Below, piece by piece: positions 1-6,038 of a DNA stretch of 6,488 nucleotides. The stretch comes from Clostridia bacterium (GTDB lineage Bacteria > Bacillota_A > Clostridia > Christensenellales > Aristaeellaceae): contig WRHG01000104.1 in assembly GCA_009783365.1 (NCBI GenBank), positions 1 to 6,488 of the forward strand. Direction: 5' to 3'. Within the stretch, counting starts at the first letter, position 1. Each line of letters opens with the position of its first letter. Under the pieces are notes generated by a model that did not search any database, was not told the origin of the DNA, and saw only the letters and a list, made by a program, of their open reading frames with translations. Both the position numbers and the translations under genes were made by a program.

Positions 1-1
1 C

Positions 2-631
2 AAGGAGCTTAAGGCATGGAACGCCCAAGCCGGCGAAGTGTTCCGGAATTTTGACATGACGCTGGAATGTGAGGGCATCGGCAAACGCATCGCGGAGGCG
101 GTCGACAGGGGGTACTGGAAAGCCCTCTCCACCATGGCGACAAGGCCGGTATTGAAGCATACCGTGAAGGATTTGGAATTACCCATCCGCATCGTGGAGA
201 AAGCCGACTATGTGGAGGCGGATAAAAACCTTAAGTCCATTATGGCAGAGTTTACGCCCGCTCATAGGATGGCCGGGGCGGACCTGGTGCGTATTTTTGA
301 ACCTCTGGGCATCGTGGAACGCTGGGAATTGCAGAACAAAACATCAACGATGAATTTCCAAAGCAATATCATCAGGATTGGAGATGTTGCCATTAATACG
401 ACGCCTTTTGAGCTGTTTGTGGAGTATGCTCTTCGAATGCGGGCCCGTGCCAGGGCGGGGCAGGTAATGTGTTTCCAGCTCACAAACGGCATGGATGGGT
501 ATCTGCCTACCCGTATTGCGGTGGAAGGCGGAAGTTACAGCAGCAAACCAGCCTCCACTCTCGTAGGCCCTGAAGGCGGGGACGCGATGGTGGAAATCCT
601 GATTGCTGAGATGGATCGGCTTTGGGAGTGA
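2..631 (+). CDS. Neutral/alkaline ceramidase-like protein, C-terminal part (5' end outside window)
   Basis: The frame is open from base 2 to the TGA at 629-631 (209 codons). The first possible start, GTG at 38, has no clear ribosome binding site and sits inside continuous coding sequence, so the gene almost certainly begins left of the window. The last 100 or so residues resemble the C-terminal part of the neutral/alkaline non-lysosomal ceramidase N-terminal-domain family as found in many bacterial proteins. The visible landmarks are IRIGDVAI, then PFELFVEYALR, LTNGMDGYLPTR, VEGGSY and VGPEGG near the end. The part that would carry the zinc-binding histidines and catalytic serine is missing, so activity cannot be judged. 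True ceramidases cleave the amide of N-acyl sphingosine; many bacterial relatives lie in sugar-related loci and their substrates are unknown. The stop codon overlaps or abuts the start of the FGGY kinase, implying co-translation. Family assignment is from remembered motif similarity; substrate is not assignable. Confidence 0.72.
   Translation, partial: KELKAWNAQAGEVFRNFDMTLECEGIGKRIAEAVDRGYWKALSTMATRPVLKHTVKDLELPIRIVEKADYVEADKNLKSIMAEFTPAHRMAGADLVRIFEPLGIVERWELQNKTSTMNFQSNIIRIGDVAINTTPFELFVEYALRMRARARAGQVMCFQLTNGMDGYLPTRIAVEGGSYSSKPASTLVGPEGGDAMVEILIAEMDRLWE
625..628 (+). promoter_or_regulatory. Putative ribosome binding site (GGAG) of the FGGY kinase
   Basis: GGAG lies inside the last codons of the ceramidase-like gene, 8 bases before TTG 637. 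This spacing favours TTG 637 as the kinase start. The in-frame GTG at 628 (4-base GTGA overlap with the upstream stop) and TTG at 622 have weaker upstream sites. Confidence 0.5.
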
Positions 632-636
632 GTTTT

Positions 637-2124
637 TTGGGATTAATCGGCATTGACCTGGGGACAACCAATACGAAGGTCGGCCTTTATGACGAACAAT
701 TGCGGCGGAGAGCTCTTCTGTCGCGCCCGATGCGCTATCAACGCGACGGCGCCGCGGTTGAGTTTGACGCGGAGGAAGTGCTGCGCGATCTTGTAGAAAT
801 GCTGCGGGAACTTGGAGGCCAGGGGGCCTCCATTTCCCATGTGGGGTTGACGGGCCAGGCGGAATCGCTGGTCCTTGCGGGCGAGGACGGGCGACCCGTG
901 CGGCCGGCCATATCGTGGATGGATGAACGAAGCGTGGCCGAGTGCATGGAAATTGAAGGGAAAACGACGAAGGACGAATTGTATGCCGTTACCGGCCAGA
1001 AAGCAGTGATTCCCACTTGGCCCGCCGCAAAGCTGCTGCGGCTTAATAAAACCGAACCGGATGCCTTGGTGAAGGCCCGCTGGTTCGTGATGCTCAAGGA
1101 CTATATCGCCTGGCGCTTGTGCGGCGTTCTTGTGGCGGACAAATCCATCGCCACTTTCTCGCTCTACTTTGATATCCACAAGGGACAATACTGGGATAAA
1201 ATGCTGAACATATGCGGCATCGAGAAAAGGAAGCTGCCAACCCTTGCCGAACCATGTCAGACTTTGGGGCCCCTTGATCCAAAGGGGGAGTTCGCGCTGG
1301 GAGAAGCGTATGACGGCGCGCAGTTAAACATAGGCACACTGGATCATTTTGCCGCGATGCTCGGTACAGGCAATATCTCCGCGGGCGGGCTGAGTGAATC
1401 TACCGGTACGGTGATGGCTATGGCGGCAATGGCGCAAAAGCCCATTGCTGGGCGCGACGGCGCGGCGCTGCATTACGGCCCGTGGCCAGGCTCCTATGTA
1501 TTCCTGCCGGTGGCGGAGAGCGGTGGTATCTGCCTGGAGTGGTTCAGGGACAGATTTTTGCCGGGCGCCTGTTTTGCTGATATCGATGCGGCCGTGGCCG
1601 CAAAGGGATATGATTCCGCCTTGCGGCTCATTTTTCTGCCTTATCTTGCAGGCGTGAACGCGCCTGAATTTGACGGCGAGGCTTGCGGCGTCTTTTTTGG
1701 CCTGCGGGCCGAGACGGATGTATACGATATGGCGCGGGCTGTGATGGAGGGGGTCGCGTTATTGCTGTGGCGCAATATTTTTGACATTGAAAACACCGGC
1801 GTCAAGGTCCGGCGCGTTCTCTCCAGCGGCGGCGGCGCGGGGTCTGATCTGTGGCTTCAAATGAAAGCCGATATTTGTGAGCTGGAAGTATGCGTGACCA
1901 AGGACACGGAGGCCGCTTGCCTGGGCGCCGCCATGGCGGCTGCTGTTGGGGCTGGGCTGTTTTCATGCTTTCAGGAAGCGGCGGATGCCTGTGTGATCAT
2001 TGAAAAGTCATTCAAGCCATCTTCAGATCCTTCAGTAACCGCTTACTATGAAAGAAAAAAGCGCGGTTTTCATGCGTTGTACAGCGCAATGCGATCCGTC
2101 AACAGCGCTATGACGGCAACGTAG
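637..2124 (+). CDS. FGGY-family carbohydrate kinase
   Basis: This is an ATP-dependent sugar or polyol kinase of the FGGY family (xylulokinase/gluconokinase/glycerol kinase fold), cytosolic, about 495 aa, which is the usual family length. Counting from TTG 637, the N-terminal phosphate motif is GIDLGTTNTK (about residues 5-14), followed by GLTGQ (about 70-74) and SWMDER (about 93-98). The expected catalytic aspartate is in GTLDHFAAMLGTG (D about 236), then SESTGT, GGICLEWFRD (about 296-305), and the C-terminal nucleotide motif SSGGGAGSDLW with the EAACLGAAMAA helix (about 425-435). All core motifs are intact. The sugar specificity cannot be read from sequence; the His after the catalytic Asp, where many xylulokinases have Asn, suggests a less studied subgroup. 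Possible starts are TTG 622, GTG 628 and TTG 637; 637 puts the glycine-rich motif at the usual distance from the N-terminus and has the best-spaced binding site. The gene is coupled to the ceramidase-like gene upstream. Confidence 0.94.
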   Translation: MGLIGIDLGTTNTKVGLYDEQLRRRALLSRPMRYQRDGAAVEFDAEEVLRDLVEMLRELGGQGASISHVGLTGQAESLVLAGEDGRPVRPAISWMDERSVAECMEIEGKTTKDELYAVTGQKAVIPTWPAAKLLRLNKTEPDALVKARWFVMLKDYIAWRLCGVLVADKSIATFSLYFDIHKGQYWDKMLNICGIEKRKLPTLAEPCQTLGPLDPKGEFALGEAYDGAQLNIGTLDHFAAMLGTGNISAGGLSESTGTVMAMAAMAQKPIAGRDGAALHYGPWPGSYVFLPVAESGGICLEWFRDRFLPGACFADIDAAVAAKGYDSALRLIFLPYLAGVNAPEFDGEACGVFFGLRAETDVYDMARAVMEGVALLLWRNIFDIENTGVKVRRVLSSGGGAGSDLWLQMKADICELEVCVTKDTEAACLGAAMAAAVGAGLFSCFQEAADACVIIEKSFKPSSDPSVTAYYERKKRGFHALYSAMRSVNSAMTAT

Positions 2125-2127
2125 GCG

Positions 2128-2146
2128 GTGCGAGTATACCTTGCGC
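2128..2146 (+). other. Weak hairpin in the kinase/URO-D gap
   Basis: GTGCGAG (2128-2134) can pair with CTTGCGC (2140-2146) around a TATAC loop, a 7-bp stem with two G-U pairs. No T-run follows, so it is not a terminator. It could be an RNA-stability or processing element, or chance. The 81-base gap from 2125 to 2205 otherwise shows no clear promoter. Confidence 0.2.
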
Positions 2147-2194
2147 AGGGTTGGAACTCCACCACGGCGCATGAAGCCGTTGCAAAACGAGTGT

Positions 2195-2199
2195 GAGGA
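2195..2199 (+). promoter_or_regulatory. Ribosome binding site deciding the start of the first URO-D gene
   Basis: GAGGA directly abuts ATG 2200 (no spacer) but lies 6 bases before the in-frame ATG 2206. Normal spacing therefore favours 2206 as the true start, shortening the protein by two residues. Confidence 0.6.
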
Positions 2200-2205
2200 A
2201 TGGCA

Positions 2206-3552
2206 ATGCTGACAAAAGCCGAACTTACAAAAACACGAAAAGAGCTTTTAGGCGACGGCCTTGGCGACAATACAGGGCTTAGCTGGGCCGCGACTGCCGG
2301 GCCGCTGGCCGGCCGGCAGCCTTGTGAGATACCGCGGGCGGACCGCGAGACCCTCCGTGACTTGGCGAAAACCGTCGCTGATATCGCGGAAAGGCCTGAA
2401 CAGCATGAAAAATTTAAATTATGGAAGGCGCACAACGCGCTTGTGATGACAAGACCCCTTATTTTTTGCGACCCGGAATCCGCATGGCATGAAATATTCC
2501 CTGCTTCGGCGCTTCGATGCGGTTCGCCGCTTGGCCGCATATGGGAGTTTAAGCTGCGCAAGGAGATCTATTGGGGGAATGTGATTAAGGATGATCGTCC
2601 GATCCTCCCCGAATTTCGGATTCAGACGGTTTTCTGCCATACCGGCCGCGGCTTGGAAGCAACCGTGCACAGCGACGCGATGGGGACGGCCTATTGCTGG
2701 GATTCGCCGCTGATCGATACGGCTATGCTGAAAGACATAGAGCCCCGTCGGATTGTGCTTGATCCTGAAAAAACACGGCTATTGCTGGACATGGCTCAAG
2801 ATGTTTTTGGCGATACGCTTGCTGTTTTTGAAGAAGGCGCGTTTTGGTGGTCCTTTGGATTGACCGGGGATGTTATTATGCTGCGCGGATTTGAGCAGAT
2901 GATGCTGGATATGTACGATCATCCGGATTTCCTGCACGGGCTCATGGCTTTTCTTCTTGAAGAGGCGGAGGGAACCCTTACTGATTTGGAAGATAGGGGT
3001 GCGCTGACCCCCAATGCCGGCGTCGATTTTCTTGGAACGGGCGGCTATGGCTATACGGATGAGTTGCCGCTACGGGGGAAAGGCGTAAAGCTTAAGGACT
3101 TGTGGGGATTTTCTGAAAGCCAGGAATCCGTCGGCATATCCCGGGAATGCTTTCAGGAGTTCATATTCCCGTACCAGCTTAAAATTCTGGAGCGATTTGG
3201 CTTGAATTGTTATGGCTGCTGCGAACCCCTTGAGCGGTGGTGGGATGCAGTACGGCGGATTCCGCGTCTCCGGAAAGTGACGGTTTCACCCTGGTCAGAC
3301 CCGCTTACCATGGCGGAGAGGATCGGGAGAGACTATGTATATGTCCGGAAAGTCAATCCGGCGCACATGGCCTTGCCATTCATAAATGAGGAAGCGGCTC
3401 GTAAACAGCTCAGGGATACCTTTTCCGCCGCGCACGCCCATGATTGTCGTGTGGAAGTACTGCTGAGAGATGTGGTGACTTTAGGCGGGAATATCGAAAA
3501 CGCGGCGCGTTGGACCAAGCTGGCTTATGAGGAATCCGCGCGGTTTTTTTGA
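2206..3552 (+). CDS. URO-D superfamily protein, long divergent form (uroporphyrinogen decarboxylase-like)
   Basis: About 448 aa, roughly 100 residues longer than HemE or MtaA. It is assigned to the uroporphyrinogen decarboxylase-like (COG0407-type) superfamily from its overall pattern: the central GAFWWSFGLTGDVIMLRGFEQ block (about 211-231), where the family has a strand and helix before the second half of the barrel, the SESQESVGIS block (about 303-312), the cysteine-rich CYGCCEPLERWW segment (about 335-346) at the place of the family's HxCG motif, and VSPWSD (about 360-365). The HemE N-terminal signature is absent, so a heme-synthesis role is unlikely. The metal-ligand His seen in MtaA-type proteins is replaced by Tyr, giving YGCCE with two adjacent cysteines, and the late Cys ligand position appears to be Val/Thr in RDVVTLGG. 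No signal peptide or membrane segment is visible, so it is probably cytosolic. It follows the kinase by 81 bases and precedes a related gene by 36 bases. The reaction is unknown. Confidence 0.8.
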   Translation: MLTKAELTKTRKELLGDGLGDNTGLSWAATAGPLAGRQPCEIPRADRETLRDLAKTVADIAERPEQHEKFKLWKAHNALVMTRPLIFCDPESAWHEIFPASALRCGSPLGRIWEFKLRKEIYWGNVIKDDRPILPEFRIQTVFCHTGRGLEATVHSDAMGTAYCWDSPLIDTAMLKDIEPRRIVLDPEKTRLLLDMAQDVFGDTLAVFEEGAFWWSFGLTGDVIMLRGFEQMMLDMYDHPDFLHGLMAFLLEEAEGTLTDLEDRGALTPNAGVDFLGTGGYGYTDELPLRGKGVKLKDLWGFSESQESVGISRECFQEFIFPYQLKILERFGLNCYGCCEPLERWWDAVRRIPRLRKVTVSPWSDPLTMAERIGRDYVYVRKVNPAHMALPFINEEAARKQLRDTFSAAHAHDCRVEVLLRDVVTLGGNIENAARWTKLAYEESARFF

Positions 3553-3575
3553 ACGGTCGATATCATCGATGATTG

Positions 3576-3581
3576 AGGAGG
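3576..3581 (+). promoter_or_regulatory. Strong ribosome binding site (AGGAGG)
   Basis: A perfect AGGAGG lies 7 bases before ATG 3589. It fixes the start of the second URO-D gene and excludes the out-of-frame ATG at 3584. It is the strongest such site in the window, so this gene may be the best translated of the run. Confidence 0.9.
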
Positions 3582-3588
3582 TTATGTC

Positions 3589-4689
3589 ATGCGGCCCAGC
3601 GAGTTTGATTTTAACAAGTTTCATTATCACATGGAGGAACAGCAGAAGCGTTTGCGGCGCTTCGCCAGCAATACCGAGCGGTTTTTACCTGTTGTGCAGC
3701 GGCCCGGCGGCGAGCATTTTGATACGATGTCGCATTGTAAGGAAGATTCACTGGCGGCACAACTCTCGATGCTGGCCGATTCCATCAAATTATACAGCGA
3801 TTTCGGCTATAACTATCTCGAACCATGGCACGGCGTCGGCGTATACGCCGCGGCATTTGGCAGCGAGGTGGTATGGTACAGGCACTCCGCGCCGCAGACG
3901 CGTTACGCGTATCACTCGATTGATGAAATCCGCAACCTCGCCTATCCGGATCTCAAGAAGTGCGAAATGCTGCAGATGGTGCTTGAAACCATTCGGTATT
4001 TTCGCGAGCAGACCGGTGACGCGATTCCGCTATGCCTTACCGACACACAAAGCCCGAACGATACCGCTTCGCTCATCTTGGATTCGTGCGCGTTCTTTGA
4101 AGGAACCATTGAGGAGCCTGAAACCGTAGCCCACCTGCTGCGTCTTGTAACGCGCCTCATCACGGAATTTTCAGACATACAGCGGGAGGCAATTGGAGCG
4201 GGTAATATCTGTGAACCGGGGCATACGATCATTTCGGATACAACGTTTCAAGGGATATCGCTGTCGGAGGACAACATGGCCTTTATATCGCCCTCGGTTT
4301 TCGCCACTTCGGCAATGCCTTATAACCAAGAGCTTTCCAACCATTTTGGCGGCATTGCGGTACACTCCTGCGGTGAAGTTAAACATAATTTACCGCTGTT
4401 AACCGCGATGGAGGGCCTACAATGGGTGGAACTGGCGGTGGGGTATGGAAACGCAAGTTGGCCGGTTGACCCAAACCCCAATAACGCCGAAGATTTGCTG
4501 GAGTTATTTGCCGGCACCGATATCACGGTAAAAGCGCGGGTTGGCCCCTTTGAGCTTGAGCGCATATTTCCGCTGCTTACGCCGAGGGTAAAGCTTATCG
4601 TGGATCTTTGCACATACGGCTCGATTGATGAGCGCAACCGTCAGTACAGCGAGGCCAAGGAAATCTTGTTGGCGAATTATCATGAATGA
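3589..4689 (+). CDS. URO-D/MtaA-like family protein with HxC...C metal-site pattern
   Basis: 366 aa, the normal length for HemE/MtaA-type single-barrel proteins. Family features are the TDTQSPNDTASLILDS segment (151-166), typical of URO-D-like methyltransferases, the HSCGE motif (H259, C261) and a late cysteine in VDLCTYG (C341). In the corrinoid:coenzyme M methyltransferases MtaA and MtbA, a His-x-Cys pair plus a Cys about 75-80 residues later bind the catalytic zinc that activates a thiol. C261 and C341 here are 79 residues apart, so the pattern is compatible with a zinc-dependent methyltransferase. The HemE N-terminal arginine signature is absent. No signal peptide or membrane segment is seen. 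Its last bases overlap an ATG of the next gene (ATGA at 4686-4689). Acceptor and donor are unknown and no corrinoid protein is nearby; decarboxylation or another reaction is not excluded. Confidence 0.88.
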   Translation: MRPSEFDFNKFHYHMEEQQKRLRRFASNTERFLPVVQRPGGEHFDTMSHCKEDSLAAQLSMLADSIKLYSDFGYNYLEPWHGVGVYAAAFGSEVVWYRHSAPQTRYAYHSIDEIRNLAYPDLKKCEMLQMVLETIRYFREQTGDAIPLCLTDTQSPNDTASLILDSCAFFEGTIEEPETVAHLLRLVTRLITEFSDIQREAIGAGNICEPGHTIISDTTFQGISLSEDNMAFISPSVFATSAMPYNQELSNHFGGIAVHSCGEVKHNLPLLTAMEGLQWVELAVGYGNASWPVDPNPNNAEDLLELFAGTDITVKARVGPFELERIFPLLTPRVKLIVDLCTYGSIDERNRQYSEAKEILLANYHE

Positions 4690-4727
4690 TGCCCGAGAGG
4701 CGTCAACGAAGCCAGCATAAAGGCAGA

Positions 4728-4735
4728 GGTGGTGA
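4728..4735 (+). promoter_or_regulatory. Putative ribosome binding site of the third URO-D gene
   Basis: GGTGGTGA, one mismatch from GGAGGTGA, lies 10 bases before GTG 4746. It supports GTG 4746 over ATG 4686, which has no clear purine-rich site upstream. Confidence 0.45.
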
Positions 4736-4745
4736 GAGAACTGCC

Positions 4746-5930
4746 GTGACGCACCGGGAAAGGATCATGCGTACAATCAAGGGGAATCTGGCCGGTTCAA
4801 TCCCTTTTGTTCCCCGTATGGATCTTTGGTATAAGGCCAATAAACTGGCGGGAACCCTGCCCGCTCAGTTTGCGGACGCCGCCATTTGGGATATTACCGA
4901 CAGCCTGGATATCGGCTACCATTGCCTGCTGCCTGATTTCTCTGATTTTGAAGCGGACGGGGATCTGGATATCGGGCTGGGGGTCTACCATCTGAAAACA
5001 AATTGTTATGAAACGATATTTCATAACATCCAACGAACCTGTGAGCGTGATGGCGACGGTTCTCTTCGCGTTACCTACCAAACGCCGTATGGAAACATCA
5101 CGACAAGGGTCGTTCTTACTAAAGAAATGCGGAACTCTGGCATTACGCTGTGGGTTGTTCAGGAGCACGCCGTAAAGAGCGAGGACGATTGGGAAGCCGC
5201 GGCTTATATATTTGAAAACGCAGAAATCGTTCCAAGATACGACAGGCTTGAAGCGTGGCAATCGCTGCTGGGCGACAGGGCCGAAGCGGTGGCATATGCA
5301 CATACCCAAGCGGGAGCGATGCACCTGCTGGTAAAGGACTTGATGGATTTTGAGAGCTTCTGCTGCGCCATTGCGGATGACGAGGAAGGACTGGCGCAGT
5401 TGGGGGGGCGGATCGAACCCTACATGGACCGTCTTTATGACGTGGTTGTAAAGGCGCCGTCGCGTTTGGTGTTCAGCGGAGGTAATTTTGACTCCGCGAT
5501 TACGGCGCCGCCTTTTTTTAGAAAGCATATGCTGCCGCAAATCAAAAAACGGGCGGCGGCGGCTCACCGGATCGGTAAATACTTGATCTGCCATACCGAC
5601 GGTGAAAACGACGGGCTGATGGATGATCTCATCAGCAGCGGCATGGACATTGCGGATTCTATTTGCCCTGCCCCTATGACGAGGCTGGGATTTGAGGAAT
5701 ATTATCAGCGTTTTCGAGACAAAATCACCATTTGGGGTGGCATCCCCTCCATTGTTATGCTGGAAGAGTCCATGTCTGACAGGGATTTTTGGCGCTTCAC
5801 GGACGCTATGTTTGCCCATATAGGCGATGGAAGAAGGCTGATATTAAGCATTGCCGATACACTTCCGCCGGCCGCTAAGTTCGACCGGCTTGAGCACATT
5901 GCCAGGTTATCCAGAGAGTACAGTGGATAG
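4746..5930 (+). CDS. URO-D superfamily protein with HTDGEN metal-site variant
   Basis: 394 aa from GTG 4746. The frame also allows ATG 4686 (414 aa) with a 4-base ATGA overlap to the previous stop. The shorter form is preferred because THRERIMRTIKGN right after the GTG is the usual N-terminal opening of URO-D-like proteins, and the extra 20 residues are basic, low-complexity and family-atypical. Other landmarks, numbered from GTG 4746, are VPRMDLWY (about 22-29), FSGGNFDSAITAPPFF (about 243-258), CHTDGEN (about 282-288), SICPAPMT (about 305-312), WGGIPSIVMLE (about 330-340) and ILSIADTLPP (about 366-375). The HxC of MtaA-type enzymes is HxD here (H283, D285), and the late Cys position is Ala followed by Asp, so a zinc-thiol site of the MtaA type is not conserved. 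HemE signature residues are absent. Probably cytosolic. It is the last gene before a strong terminator. Substrate is unknown. Confidence 0.88.
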   Translation: MTHRERIMRTIKGNLAGSIPFVPRMDLWYKANKLAGTLPAQFADAAIWDITDSLDIGYHCLLPDFSDFEADGDLDIGLGVYHLKTNCYETIFHNIQRTCERDGDGSLRVTYQTPYGNITTRVVLTKEMRNSGITLWVVQEHAVKSEDDWEAAAYIFENAEIVPRYDRLEAWQSLLGDRAEAVAYAHTQAGAMHLLVKDLMDFESFCCAIADDEEGLAQLGGRIEPYMDRLYDVVVKAPSRLVFSGGNFDSAITAPPFFRKHMLPQIKKRAAAAHRIGKYLICHTDGENDGLMDDLISSGMDIADSICPAPMTRLGFEEYYQRFRDKITIWGGIPSIVMLEESMSDRDFWRFTDAMFAHIGDGRRLILSIADTLPPAAKFDRLEHIARLSREYSG

Positions 5931-5972
5931 CGTCGTTTCCGATTGAGATATGATTTATCGAAAAGGAACAAA

Positions 5973-6011
5973 GGACCCGGCTTCAAGCAATTGAAGCCGG
6001 GTCCCGTTTTT
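5973..6011. terminator. Strong intrinsic, probably bidirectional terminator
   Basis: A perfect 14-bp stem, 5973-5986 paired with 5991-6004, closes on a GCAA tetraloop (5987-5990, GNRA type). It is followed, after CG, by five T at 6007-6011, ending the plus-strand run 42 bases after its last stop. On the minus strand the same stem is followed by a T-rich stretch, the complement of the A-rich 5961-5972, with several T's interrupted by G and C. It can therefore also end the convergent substrate-binding-protein gene, whose stop is at 6039. Confidence 0.93.
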
Positions 6012-6038
6012 CACCGGTCAGATTCCCAAATGCGACGA

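Noticed and set aside
38..40. GTG 38 as a true start of the ceramidase-like gene
   Set aside because: The frame stays open to the left edge, no binding site precedes the GTG, and the family is much longer than the remaining 197 residues.
643..1188. Minus-strand open frame opposite the kinase
   Set aside because: It lies wholly within the FGGY kinase, whose motifs are intact on the plus strand, and it has no recognisable product.
2125..2205. Promoter or terminator in the kinase/URO-D gap
   Set aside because: No convincing -35/-10 pair was seen, and the only hairpin is short, contains G-U pairs and lacks a T-run.
2070..2561. Minus-strand open frame spanning the gap between kinase and first URO-D gene
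   Set aside because: It overlaps two well-supported plus-strand genes, has no clear binding site, and its translation resembles no known family.
3527..4129. Plus-strand open frame overlapping the start of the second URO-D gene
   Set aside because: It is out of frame with the gene that has the perfect AGGAGG site, and its Arg/Ser/Ile-rich translation looks like a shadow.
4797..5819. Long minus-strand open frame (about 340 codons) opposite the third URO-D gene
   Set aside because: Its translation has no recognisable family pattern and is rich in Arg/His/Gln as expected from the complement of a real gene; the plus-strand frame has clear family motifs.
2206..5930. Reading the three URO-D genes as heme biosynthesis (hemE)
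   Set aside because: The HemE N-terminal arginine/glycine signature is absent from all three, three copies in a row would be unexpected for heme synthesis, and the neighbours are a sugar kinase and a hydrolase rather than hem genes.
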